From the IMG/VR virus record IMGVR_UViG_3300027759_000141, positions 1-45,720 of that record: a DNA stretch of 45,720 nt; one strand, given 5' to 3'. Numbering within the stretch: position 1 is the first letter of the stretch; each line of letters opens with the position of its first letter. The notes beneath the pieces were generated by a model that saw nothing but the letters and a program-made list of their open reading frames with translations, made no database searches and was not told the DNA's origin. Source of the DNA: a virus. Below, one piece after another: positions 10,331-17,382 of this stretch. Both the position numbers and the translations under genes were made by a program.

Positions 10331-11629
10331 ATGCCAAACCCAACCGCAAGTTTAATCAACTTTGGCTCAGTAGATGCCACATACCCTGTTGCAGGGCAGG
10401 ACAATAATAGCCAAGGTTTTAGAGATAACTTTGGTGTTATTAAAACAGGACTAGGTCAAGCTAGTACTGAACTTACCGCACTTCAAAATAATGCGGCTTT
10501 TAAGAACTCAGCTAATGATTTCGGCCAAAACGTTCTTTCAAACGCTGTTTATAAAACTTTTTACGGTGTTGCAAAAAGTTTAGGAACTGCCGTTACTAAT
10601 ACAGATATTAGTTTAACTGACGGACCTTTGCAATATATTACGCTAGGTGCGAATAATACATTAACATTTAAAAATTGGCCTACAACAGGCAAATATGCGG
10701 CTGTGCGTTTGATGATTCAAGGCGACCAGACTGCTGTTCGCGTTCCTACTTTTTCAACAGAAAATGCAGGTACCATTCGTTACGACACGGCATTTCCAAC
10801 ATTACCTGGAACTACTACTAAAGGAATTACAGTTGGTGGTGAAAGTTTAGCAACTGCTACTGTTAGTAATCCGGGCTCAGGTTATACGCAGGCCGCTACC
10901 GTTGTATTTTCACAAGGCGGACTACAAAATGGTGGTACACAAGCAACTGGTACTGTTACCTACACTTGTATAACTGCGCTAATTACTGGCGCTGGATATT
11001 CAGGTAACGGATACAAATTAAACGATCAAATTGTTGTCAATGCAAGTTCTGGTATTATTTTAACAGTTAGTTCATTAAATCAAACATTTAAGGCTAACAC
11101 AACTAATACTGGTACAACCTTAAACGGTATAACTGATTTTAGAAACATTGCGGCTGGTGTAAGTATTACTGGTGCAGGTATCCAGGTTGGAACTACTATT
11201 AATTCATTTAGTGTATCGTTAGGCACTATTGAAATTTCATTGCCTGCTCAAGCAACTGCATCAGACGTTACTATTACTTACAGTGATGGCACGTTAACTG
11301 GCCCAATTGGTGGTTTAACAGTTGCAAGTGGCGGAACTTTACCGTTGCCATTAGGAACAGGATCTTATTCAACAAGTCCATTATTTGGTATAGGTAACGG
11401 TGCCCGTGTTGTTATGACGTTTGGTGTTGGTGCTATCAATATTACTAGTTTTGGTGACGGTTACACAACATCTCCTACAGTATCATTCAATCCAACTGGC
11501 GGCGGATCAAACACAGTTATTGCTACTGCTATTACAGCACTAACAGCTGACAATCCAAAAGTAGTTGAAGCATGGACTATAGACGGCGGTTCTAACGTAT
11601 ATCTTCGTTACATTGGCGAATATAATTAA
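10331..11629 (+). CDS. Tail fibre-type structural protein
   Basis: 432 residues. The N-terminus contains GQDNNSQGFRDNFGVIKTGL, a variant of the FRDNF N-terminal segment typical of T4-like fibre-associated proteins. Around nt 11098-11300 it carries a copy of the same beta module found three times in the giant fibre at the left edge (ITDFRNIAAGVSITGAGIQ). Gly-rich turns such as GGGSNTVIATAI follow. The C-terminus contains VEAWTIDGGSNVYLRYIGEY. It has its own late promoter and ends by overlapping the next ATG by one base. A structural role is well supported; the exact virion position is unknown. Confidence 0.6.
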   Translation: MPNPTASLINFGSVDATYPVAGQDNNSQGFRDNFGVIKTGLGQASTELTALQNNAAFKNSANDFGQNVLSNAVYKTFYGVAKSLGTAVTNTDISLTDGPLQYITLGANNTLTFKNWPTTGKYAAVRLMIQGDQTAVRVPTFSTENAGTIRYDTAFPTLPGTTTKGITVGGESLATATVSNPGSGYTQAATVVFSQGGLQNGGTQATGTVTYTCITALITGAGYSGNGYKLNDQIVVNASSGIILTVSSLNQTFKANTTNTGTTLNGITDFRNIAAGVSITGAGIQVGTTINSFSVSLGTIEISLPAQATASDVTITYSDGTLTGPIGGLTVASGGTLPLPLGTGSYSTSPLFGIGNGARVVMTFGVGAINITSFGDGYTTSPTVSFNPTGGGSNTVIATAITALTADNPKVVEAWTIDGGSNVYLRYIGEYN

Positions 11630-11853
11630 TGCATCCACTTGTTAGTGATTTATCTGGATTAAAAGATCAAGAGATACACAGTAAGATTAATGATCTTACT
11701 AAAAAGTATTTCATGACTCGTAATCCAGATCTTCAAAGACAAATGGCGGCTGTATTAGACGATTTACGTATTGAGTTAAGCGAACGTAATCGTAAGTTAA
11801 TTGAGCAACAAATGAAAGATAAAAACCTTGACAATTTAATCAAGCTCAGTTAA
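11629..11853 (+). CDS. Small conserved phage protein, unknown function
   Basis: 74 residues, starting on the last base of the upstream stop codon (TAATG). The composition is charged and almost entirely helical: LKDQEIHSKINDLTKKYF, then ERNRKLIEQQMKDKNLDNLIKL. Small helical proteins of this type with a NLDxLIxLS ending occur in T4-like phages of aquatic bacteria, but no function is known to me. No signal peptide or membrane segment. Confidence 0.55.
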   Translation: MHPLVSDLSGLKDQEIHSKINDLTKKYFMTRNPDLQRQMAAVLDDLRIELSERNRKLIEQQMKDKNLDNLIKLS

Positions 11854-11863
11854 AATATAGGCT

Positions 11864-12373
11864 ATGCGCCTAGACAAATATTCAAATCCAGTTTTTAATG
11901 AAATAGACATTTTTGATGCCTTATATCAAGGTTATCAATTTGATGTGCATGATACCATGCTTATCGAACGTACTGATGCTATCAAACAACTAGAAACTGA
12001 AATTGGTTTCAAATTCCTTGAACCTTACGAAACTCATTTTGAAATAAGAGATTACGATGCGGCTTGCCAAAGTAATTGGAATATGCCCGAGGAGTATAAA
12101 ACCTTGGATATCGAAGAGTGGATTTGGACGCAAACACCGCCATGGGATCCACAACATACTAGAGTAACAGAAGAACTGGCGGCTTTTAAAGAACGTAATA
12201 TGCTCAATTTGTTACGTTGGTTAAAATACTTCGTAGATACCATGAGAACAAATAATGTAGTATGGGGAGTAGGCCGAGGGTCTAGCGTTGCTAGTTACAT
12301 ATTGTATTTGATAGGTGTCCATAAAATTGACAGCATTAAATATAATTTAGACTGGCAGGAATTCTTAAGATAA
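11864..12373 (+). CDS. Truncated homologue of bacterial DNA polymerase III alpha (C-family) palm-entry region
   Basis: 169 residues. Residues about 110-169 match the region just before the catalytic centre of bacterial PolIII alpha. RVTEELAAFKERNM corresponds to the RV-x-EL helix, and VWGVGRGSSVASYILYLIGV to the family's GPGRGSAAGSLVAYALGI, followed by IDSIKYNLDWQEFL in place of ID-P-L-x-YDLLFERFL. The protein stops there, before the catalytic D-x-D would occur, so it cannot be a polymerase. It lacks the PHP, fingers and beta-binding regions, while a complete family B polymerase is present at 33786. It could be an adaptor or a decoy interacting with host replisome components; this is inference. 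The start has only a weak ribosome site. Confidence 0.7.
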   Translation: MRLDKYSNPVFNEIDIFDALYQGYQFDVHDTMLIERTDAIKQLETEIGFKFLEPYETHFEIRDYDAACQSNWNMPEEYKTLDIEEWIWTQTPPWDPQHTRVTEELAAFKERNMLNLLRWLKYFVDTMRTNNVVWGVGRGSSVASYILYLIGVHKIDSIKYNLDWQEFLR

Positions 12374-12399
12374 GTAATAACATAATCCAGGAGATTAAA

Positions 12400-12621
12400 A
12401 TGGGAATGAAAGAACAACCAAAAAAAATTTATCGCACTATGCAAGGTAAAGAAGTTGACATGGGTAAATTAGTTAACCAAAATGAAATGACTATTGCTGT
12501 GGGCAATATGCGTGTTAATGCCCGCGGTGATAAAATTGGAGCAGGCGGCAAAATTGTTAAAACTCGCGAAGAACTATTAGCAGAGCGCCAGCAATCTAAC
12601 GATCCATCGGGCGGTGTATGA
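12400..12621 (+). CDS. Small conserved phage protein upstream of co-chaperonin
   Basis: 73 residues with a good ribosome site (CAGGAG before the ATG). Basic and polar, containing YRTMQGKEVDMGKLVNQNE, then VNARGDKIGAGGKIVKTREE. I recall similar small proteins in T4-like phages of aquatic bacteria, but none with a known function. It overlaps the GroES-like gene by four bases (ATGA), so the two are probably translated together. Confidence 0.5.
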   Translation: MGMKEQPKKIYRTMQGKEVDMGKLVNQNEMTIAVGNMRVNARGDKIGAGGKIVKTREELLAERQQSNDPSGGV

Positions 12622-13046
12622 GTTTAGCAATTAAATCAGGTTTATCTACTAGAATAAAAGGCAAACTTATTCCAATCCGTGATAATGTATTAATCACAGA
12701 TATGAACTTTGATGCTAGAATATCCAAAGGCGGCATTGTATTACCAAGCGATGACGGCAAAAGTGAAGGTGTCAGACACCGCTGGGGTCGTGTTTGGGCA
12801 ATTGGGCCAGAACAAAAAGACGTAGCAGTAGGTGAATGGATTCTTCTTGAACACGGAAGATGGACACGTGGTGTTATCATCGAAGAAGAAGATGGTACTG
12901 AAATCACTATTAGACGTGCGGATATCAAAGCCATTTTAGCGGTAAGTGACGCAATGCCTTCCGAAGATACATTTGGTGTGCATGGACAAGTTACACATCA
13001 AACATTTGATCCAAGCACATTTAGTCGTCCTAGCTTCGAACAATAA
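12618..13046 (+). CDS. GroES/gp31-like co-chaperonin
   Basis: 142 residues, close to T4 gp31 (111) and GroES (about 97) plus extensions. Residues 16-110 follow the Cpn10 fold: KLIPIRDNVLITDM (the P-x-R/D-x-V first strand), SKGGIVLP at the start of the mobile loop region, GRVWAIGPEQ, then VAVGEWILLEHGRW and the last strand RRADIKAIL. T4 gp31 replaces GroES on GroEL so that the major capsid protein folds. The same role with the host GroEL is expected. The gene is followed immediately by a strong terminator hairpin. The C-terminal 30 residues (SDAMPSEDTFG onward) extend beyond the family core. Confidence 0.85.
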   Translation: MSLAIKSGLSTRIKGKLIPIRDNVLITDMNFDARISKGGIVLPSDDGKSEGVRHRWGRVWAIGPEQKDVAVGEWILLEHGRWTRGVIIEEEDGTEITIRRADIKAILAVSDAMPSEDTFGVHGQVTHQTFDPSTFSRPSFEQ

Positions 13047-13062
13047 AATATTTCTTTTGAGC

Positions 13063-13090
13063 AACAGGGCTATTGACTAGCCCTGTTTTC
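13063..13090 (+). terminator. Intrinsic terminator after co-chaperonin gene
   Basis: A perfect 10 bp stem (AACAGGGCTA at 13063-13072 with TAGCCCTGTT at 13078-13087) encloses a 5 nt loop TTGAC and ends in TTTTC. The loop is also the start of a sigma70-like -35 element for the next gene. Confidence 0.85.
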
Positions 13091-13101
13091 ACCTGTATAC
13101 T
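13073..13101 (+). promoter_or_regulatory. Sigma70-type promoter nested in terminator
   Basis: TTGACT (13073-13078) and TATACT (13096-13101) are separated by exactly 17 nt; each hexamer matches consensus at 5 of 6 positions. The -35 box sits in the loop and 3' arm of the preceding terminator. The predicted start, near 13108, is just upstream of the GGAGAAG ribosome site of the small gene at 13123. Confidence 0.75.
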
Positions 13102-13122
13102 TGATATAAATGGAGAAGTCTT

Positions 13123-13263
13123 ATGTTTATATTTAATATACTACTAACAGCAATCGCTGTATATTTCGCCATACAAGAATACAATAATGCTAGAATTGGC
13201 TGGGCTATGTTCTGGGCGGCATTAGTAGGCTGGGACATTCACACATTAATTTATACTCTATAA
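13123..13263 (+). CDS. Small membrane protein, 46 aa
   Basis: 46 residues, read directly from the sequence with a strong ribosome site (GGAGAAG at 13112-13118). It has two short hydrophobic stretches: MFIFNILLTAIAVYFAI at the N-terminus, and WAMFWAALVGW followed by IHTLIYTL. It is the first gene after a clear promoter, so it is likely expressed early from host RNA polymerase. No family recognised. Its position heading an operon that leads into clamp loader and dCMP deaminase suggests an early host-modifying or membrane role, but that is speculation. Confidence 0.65.
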   Translation: MFIFNILLTAIAVYFAIQEYNNARIGWAMFWAALVGWDIHTLIYTL

Positions 13264-13272
13264 GGAAATAAT

Positions 13273-13509
13273 ATGAGCACACATCAGGAAGCTGTAAACG
13301 ATATTAAAAAGGCAAAAAATGTAATTGACCACATTCCAGAAACATCTACACAACACTATCCAGATGCAAAAAAGCATCTTTATATTAGTCTTGTAAAAAG
13401 CATTATCCGCATTGGAGCAGGTGGTTGTTTAATTCAAGGCAATTTGTTGTTTGCCGGCGGCTTGTTAATTTTTGCTGAAATACTTGGCATTGTCGAGGAA
13501 CTGGTATGA
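13273..13509 (+). CDS. Small predicted membrane protein, unknown
   Basis: 78 residues. The first 40 residues are polar and helical with two His-Tyr/His-Leu clusters. Residues about 44-75 form a hydrophobic hairpin (SIIRIGAGGCLIQGNLLFAG then GLLIFAEILGIVEEL), suggesting one or two membrane segments. The ribosome site AAGGAAA precedes the ATG. It overlaps the next gene by four bases. No known family recognised. Confidence 0.55.
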   Translation: MSTHQEAVNDIKKAKNVIDHIPETSTQHYPDAKKHLYISLVKSIIRIGAGGCLIQGNLLFAGGLLIFAEILGIVEELV

Positions 13510-13730
13510 TAACAGACGACCAACTTGGCGAATTATATTCCAAAAACTTAGCATTTGTAGATTCACTATGCGGCGAGTATGGTGCTATGGAAGTGGCCGC
13601 TATTATGATGACCCAAGCATTGACCATTTATAAATCAGCAATGTCTGAGCAAGACTATAATAATATGGTTGATAGTATCTCAGCAAGTAGAGACAAAGTT
13701 AAAACATTTGAAAGGCCGGTAATACAATGA
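13506..13730 (+). CDS. Small conserved phage protein, unknown
   Basis: 74 residues, helical and acidic, containing YSKNLAFVDSLCGEYGAM then AAIMMTQALTIYKSAMSEQD. No membrane segment is convincing and no motif is recognised. It is locked in a chain of four-base overlaps with the genes on both sides (13506-13509 and 13727-13730), so it is co-translated with the clamp loader subunit gp44. In T4 the neighbour of gene 44 is gene 62, but this protein is far too short to be gp62. Confidence 0.5.
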   Translation: MITDDQLGELYSKNLAFVDSLCGEYGAMEVAAIMMTQALTIYKSAMSEQDYNNMVDSISASRDKVKTFERPVIQ

Positions 13731-14641
13731 TTGAATTATGGGTAGAAAAATATCGGCCAAGTACTATAGACGGATACGTCTGGCGTGATGGCGGGCAAAA
13801 ACGCCAAGTAGAAAGTTGGATTAAAGACAAGTCAATTCCACACTTGTTGTTAAGCGGACCGCCAGGTATTGGCAAAACAACAATGGCTAAGATGTTGGTT
13901 AACGAAATTGGCATTGAAGATGCTGATGTACTAGAAGTTAACGCAAGTCGTGAAACTGGCATTGATTTTATTCGTAACAAAATTGTTCCGTTTATCAGTA
14001 GTATTGCATGGGGTCCATTTAAGGTTGTGTTACTAGACGAAGCAGATCGTCTAAGTCCACAAGCACAGGACTCGCTTAAAGGTATTGTTGAAGAGTACAG
14101 TAGCTTTGCTCGTTTTATTCTTACTTGTAATAATCCTAACATGGTTGTGCCAGCATTGCACAGTCGTTGCCAACAATTTCACTTTACTAAATTAGATCAA
14201 ACAGAATTTACAGCTCGTTCAGCAACAATATTAGTAGAAGAAAATGTAGAGTTTGATCTTGAAACTTTGGATTTGTATGTGAGTGCTACCTATCCAGATT
14301 TGCGTAAATGCATTAATATGCTACAGCAAAATACAAGCGAAGGTGCATTACACGCTCCTCACAAGGAAGATGCAAACAGTTTAGATTACAAGTTTGAAAT
14401 GGTCGAATTGTTTAAAGCAGGCAAAATTGATGTAGCACGTAAACTATTATGCGGCAAAGTAAGACCTGAAGAAATGAGTGATATTTTCCGTTGGTTGTAT
14501 GATAACGTGGAATTATTTGGCGACGAACAAAAACAATTTAAAGCAGTTCATATTATCAAACAAGGTATGATTGATCACACACTTGTAATGGATCCGGAAA
14601 TTAACCTTGCATCGGTGCTGGTTAGACTTACTAACATATGA
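13727..14641 (+). CDS. 44: Sliding clamp loader large subunit, gp44-like AAA+ ATPase
   Basis: 304 residues (T4 gp44 is 319). Starts with WVEKYRP, the classic N-terminal box of RFC/gp44 subunits. Walker A GPPGIGKT is at residues 44-51, Walker B LLDEAD at 102-107, and the SRC arginine-finger motif at 145-147; CNNPN sensor 1 lies at about 133-137. In T4 the gp44/gp62 complex loads the gp45 clamp onto primed DNA for gp43. The clamp gene is in this window (37274) but far away, and no gp62 candidate adjoins. The gene overlaps both neighbours by four bases. Confidence 0.95.
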   Translation: MIELWVEKYRPSTIDGYVWRDGGQKRQVESWIKDKSIPHLLLSGPPGIGKTTMAKMLVNEIGIEDADVLEVNASRETGIDFIRNKIVPFISSIAWGPFKVVLLDEADRLSPQAQDSLKGIVEEYSSFARFILTCNNPNMVVPALHSRCQQFHFTKLDQTEFTARSATILVEENVEFDLETLDLYVSATYPDLRKCINMLQQNTSEGALHAPHKEDANSLDYKFEMVELFKAGKIDVARKLLCGKVRPEEMSDIFRWLYDNVELFGDEQKQFKAVHIIKQGMIDHTLVMDPEINLASVLVRLTNI

Positions 14642-15147
14642 AAGAAAAGTTTGTAAATGCCTATATGGATGTGGCCGAACGCTTTGCTGAATTAAGCTCG
14701 GCACGTAGACTTCATGTAGGTGCTATTGTGGTTAAGGATGATAGAATAATATCTATCGGCTACAATGGTATGCCAGCAGGTTGGGACAACAATTGCGAGA
14801 ATACCGAATACGTTGGCAGTGACGAACAAATCCCTTCTCCAGATGAGATGAAACGATTGGGATTCACTGGTACTGACCAGGGGTGGTATCGTTTAAAAAC
14901 AAAACCGGAGGTCTTACATGCAGAAACAAATGCAATCGCCAAATTGGCTAAGAGTACTGAATCTGGGCTCGATGCTGATATGTTTATCACTCACGCTCCT
15001 TGTTTGGATTGTGCCAAACTTATATACCAGTCTGGCATTCGGAGTGTCTTTTATCGTGACGCTTATCGTAGCGAAGATGGAATACAATTCCTCAAATCAT
15101 CAGGAATAACTGTAGAACAACTTGGAGAAGACAATGTGGCCATTTAA
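14638..15147 (+). CDS. cd: dCMP deaminase
   Basis: 169 residues. The zinc-dependent deaminase signature is complete: His94-Ala-Glu96 (HAETNA) with the catalytic Glu, and Pro121-Cys122-x-x-Cys125 (PCLDC). The N-terminal HVGAIVVKDDRIISIGYNGMP and the insert between residues 50 and 90 follow the T4 dCMP deaminase pattern. The enzyme converts dCMP to dUMP, feeding thymidylate synthesis for phage DNA. It overlaps gp44 by four bases, tying nucleotide supply to the replication operon. Confidence 0.93.
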   Translation: MKEKFVNAYMDVAERFAELSSARRLHVGAIVVKDDRIISIGYNGMPAGWDNNCENTEYVGSDEQIPSPDEMKRLGFTGTDQGWYRLKTKPEVLHAETNAIAKLAKSTESGLDADMFITHAPCLDCAKLIYQSGIRSVFYRDAYRSEDGIQFLKSSGITVEQLGEDNVAI

Positions 15148-15901
15148 AAAGAAAGAAAAATATCAAGTATATTTTACATGCGACGAATGGGCTATTAGAA
15201 AGTATTCGCCAATCCAGCCTGCAAAAAACTTTTTGCCGACCGGGTTTAAAGATATGGATACTATTTTACATAAGAAACCACATCCGTTAGATACTCATAA
15301 AACTATAAAATCCTGTCCAGGAATAATAGATTTTTCAAGTGCTGGATTTGTAATCCCTGCATGGTGCGACATAGAAATTATGCCGTCGCCTGACGGGAAA
15401 CAAGTAAGTGTTCGATATAGTCATCCAAAATTTCAACATGCTGGGCATCCACCCGAAGCATTACAAAATTTCATGTCAACTAAATTTAGTGTCAGGGCAA
15501 CTGTAAAATTAGACAATCCCTGGGCCATGTGGTCGGCTCCGGGATATAGTTTATTATATTTGCCATTATATTATTATGACGACAATCGAAATTGGGAATC
15601 AATTGCTGGATGGATGGATAACGATCAGGGTAATCTTATTAATCCTATTAATATAATGTTAAAGGAACCTAAATACACTTTAATTAAGCAAGGTGAGCCT
15701 ATTGTGCAAGTCATCCCTATTAAACGCGAGGAAATTACAGCATACACTGGTAATCGAGAAAAAACAGGTGCGGCACGATTTGCAGGAATTTCATATTTGC
15801 AAATGATGTCATTTGCAGGATGGATGAAATATGTAAAGGCTAAAAAATCTTATACCGTCGATGCTCATCACACTGAATTACCTACAGAAATAGAAAATTA
15901 A
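15134..15901 (+). CDS. Conserved phage protein, DUF6065-like
   Basis: 255 residues from the ATG at 15134, chosen over an in-frame TTG at 15122 because GGAGAAG (15124-15130) is then correctly spaced. The start overlaps dCMP deaminase by 14 nt. The order of motifs (KYSPIQPAKNFLPTGFKDM, then TIKSCPGIIDF, SAGFVIPAWCDIEI, and a Trp/Tyr-rich LPLYYYDDNRNWESI) resembles the DUF6065 family of phage and bacterial proteins, whose function is unknown. No signal peptide. It ends in a terminator facing phoH. The family assignment is from memory of the motif order and is moderate. Confidence 0.6.
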   Translation: MWPFKKKEKYQVYFTCDEWAIRKYSPIQPAKNFLPTGFKDMDTILHKKPHPLDTHKTIKSCPGIIDFSSAGFVIPAWCDIEIMPSPDGKQVSVRYSHPKFQHAGHPPEALQNFMSTKFSVRATVKLDNPWAMWSAPGYSLLYLPLYYYDDNRNWESIAGWMDNDQGNLINPINIMLKEPKYTLIKQGEPIVQVIPIKREEITAYTGNREKTGAARFAGISYLQMMSFAGWMKYVKAKKSYTVDAHHTELPTEIEN

Positions 15902-15927
15902 AAAGGGCCGCAATGGCCCTTTTTTTA
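15901..15927. terminator. Bidirectional terminator between convergent genes
   Basis: AAAAGGGCC (15901-15909) and GGCCCTTTT (15915-15923) form a 9 bp stem with loop GCAAT. A run of T follows on the + strand, and the A-rich left flank gives a T run on the minus strand. It sits in the 23 nt gap between the + strand gene ending at 15901 and phoH ending at 15925, so it serves both. Confidence 0.9.
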
Positions 15928-16644
15928 CGAGTCACCGTATAATGCTAATACCTCCTTAACTGCATTATGACGTTCAATATCTTTGTGGTCAAACTGCACA
16001 ATATTAATATGTTTTAAATTGGCTTTTGACTCTAGTAGGTTGCAAAAATTAATCAAGCCATTATCGTTTAATCTATCAGCTTGTGCAAGGTCTCCTGTAA
16101 CAACCATTTTAGAGTTTTCGCCCAGACGGGTTAATAACATCTTCATTTGGTTTACTGTTGCGTTTTGCATTTCATCTGCAATAATATAAGAATTTTTGAA
16201 AGTTCGACCGCGCATATAGGCTAACGGACTAATTTCAATCACTCCTTCATCTAACATTTTTGCAATGTCTTGCGTTTTGTAATACTCTCCTAAGACATCA
16301 AATATAGGTCTCGTCCAGGGTGCCATCTTTTCATTTAGCGTACCTGGTAAAAATCCTAAATCTTCGTCTACGGAGACGGCGGGTCTTGTAACGACTATTT
16401 TATCAACTAACCCTTCCTGGAACTGTTTAATGCCATGCATAACAGCTAACATAGTTTTTCCCGTACCGGCTGGGCCGATAGCAAGTACAATACTAGTTGC
16501 GTCATTGTCTAACATTTGCAAGTACGTTTTTTGATTTTGCGAACGAGCAGACATTGCTACACGTTGCTTCTTTTGTGGAAGGTATGGTTGAAAATCAATT
16601 ACTTTAACGTCTGATGTAAAGCGTTTTTTCACTCTTTTTGTCAT
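15925..16644 (-). CDS. phoH: PhoH-like ATPase
   Basis: 239 residues, the only gene on the minus strand. Walker A GPAGTGKT is at residues 57-64 and Walker B IIADEMQN at 154-161. The segment TRPAVSVDEDLGFLPG (about 86-101) and the MRGRTF motif are diagnostic of PhoH. TAGGAG precedes the start on its strand. Phage PhoH is widespread in aquatic T4-like viruses; proposed roles include RNA-related ATPase and phosphate-starvation functions, none settled. Its separate orientation suggests independent regulation; an inverted repeat lies in its leader. Confidence 0.93.
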   Translation of the reverse strand: MTKRVKKRFTSDVKVIDFQPYLPQKKQRVAMSARSQNQKTYLQMLDNDATSIVLAIGPAGTGKTMLAVMHGIKQFQEGLVDKIVVTRPAVSVDEDLGFLPGTLNEKMAPWTRPIFDVLGEYYKTQDIAKMLDEGVIEISPLAYMRGRTFKNSYIIADEMQNATVNQMKMLLTRLGENSKMVVTGDLAQADRLNDNGLINFCNLLESKANLKHINIVQFDHKDIERHNAVKEVLALYGDS

Positions 16645-16676
16645 CTAAGTTAGCTCCTACTCTTTATAGAAAAAGC

Positions 16677-16715
16677 AGGACTTGTAGCGACCGCCTCGAT
16701 AACTACAGAGGTCCT
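16677..16715. repeat. Imperfect inverted repeat in phoH leader
   Basis: AGGAC (16677-16681) pairs with GTCCT (16711-16715), and TGTAG (16683-16687) pairs with CTACA (16703-16707). The inner loop is 15 nt with small asymmetric bulges between the two helices. It could be an RNA hairpin in the 5' leader of phoH or a protein-binding palindrome. Confidence 0.5.
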
Positions 16716-16773
16716 ACACTATTATTTAACGAATACAACAAAAAGTAAACTGTTATGTTATGATTTCGAACCA

Positions 16774-16781
16774 GCTAAATA
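16774..16781 (+). promoter_or_regulatory. Candidate late promoter box GCTAAATA
   Basis: GCTAAATA shares the TAAATA core of the late boxes at 10297 and 25166 and lies 26 nt before the ATG at 16807, the same distance as at 10331. It matches the T4 late consensus at 6 of 8 positions. Confidence 0.45.
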
Positions 16782-16806
16782 AGTATAGTGAATTCTAGGA
16801 AATAAC

Positions 16807-17373
16807 ATGTACGATATATTAGACGTTATACGCAACATAGACGATTTGTACGAAAACAATACTAGTTTAAGCGTCTTAAAGGACTTTGAACGTGTGTTAG
16901 ACGAGATGGATCTCTATGTTTACGAAAACTGGGAAGATGGTGAATTAGCCTACGGGCCGCAAGTAGATCGTCATTGGATTACTGCCGCGTTTATGTGGCC
17001 TAAAGATAAAATGCCCAATCCCGTAGGTGCTCAAAGATTATTAGATCTAGGATGCCGTGTTAAGTATGAACGGTCGCATTTACTTGAGCCACGCAAAATT
17101 CGTACACCTGACGACATTCGTCCAGGGACAAAGAAGGGCAAATTGGATCGTAAGCCTATTTGGATTGTTGAAATTCAAATGCCAAAGAAAGTAGCTTTTG
17201 ACATGTATAAAGGTTATATGGACAAGATGAAGGGCGAAATTACTACAGATGAAGGTGCTCCTACTGCTGGTACACCTGCTCCGGGTGGGGCTCCTGCTCC
17301 GGCAGCGCCTCCTGCTCCGGCAGCACCGGCTGGGGCTCCACCAGCAGGGGCGGCTCCTACTGCACCAGTATAA
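16807..17373 (+). CDS. Conserved T4-like phage protein with Pro/Ala tail
   Basis: 188 residues. The first 140 are well structured: YDILDVIRNIDDLYENNTSL, LKDFERVLDEMDLYVYENWE, HWITAAFMWPKDKMP and RKPIWIVEIQMPKKV. This block strongly resembles a conserved protein of T4-like phages of aquatic bacteria whose function I cannot name. The last 40 residues (from about nt 17247) are a low-complexity Pro/Ala/Gly tail with repeated PAP, APA and GAP units, probably disordered. AGGA precedes the ATG. It is paired with the next gene 9 nt downstream, and both are expected to be late, virion-related genes. Confidence 0.55.
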   Translation: MYDILDVIRNIDDLYENNTSLSVLKDFERVLDEMDLYVYENWEDGELAYGPQVDRHWITAAFMWPKDKMPNPVGAQRLLDLGCRVKYERSHLLEPRKIRTPDDIRPGTKKGKLDRKPIWIVEIQMPKKVAFDMYKGYMDKMKGEITTDEGAPTAGTPAPGGAPAPAAPPAPAAPAGAPPAGAAPTAPV

Positions 17374-17382
17374 GGATCAAGA

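Larger units (their letters stand above)
16645..16806. promoter_or_regulatory. Divergent intergenic region between phoH and 16807 gene
   Basis: This 162 nt region must hold promoters for both directions. For the + strand, an extended -10 (TGT followed by TATGAT at 16759-16764) and a late-type box at 16774-16781 are visible. For phoH, an AT-rich stretch around 16720-16735 could supply a -10 element, but no clear -35 is seen. An inverted repeat at 16677-16715 would lie in the phoH leader RNA. Confidence 0.5.

Noticed and set aside
13506-13730. gp62 clamp loader small subunit, as expected beside gene 44
   Set aside because: At 74 residues it is far shorter than gp62 (187) and shows no similarity that I can see.
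15122-15133. TTG start for the DUF6065-like gene
   Set aside because: The GGAGAAG at 15124-15130 is correctly spaced for ATG 15134 and would lie inside the gene with the TTG start.
17243-17370. Tandem DNA repeat in the Pro/Ala tail
   Set aside because: Units such as CCTGCTCC recur but are short and irregular, so this is low-complexity coding sequence rather than a defined repeat array.
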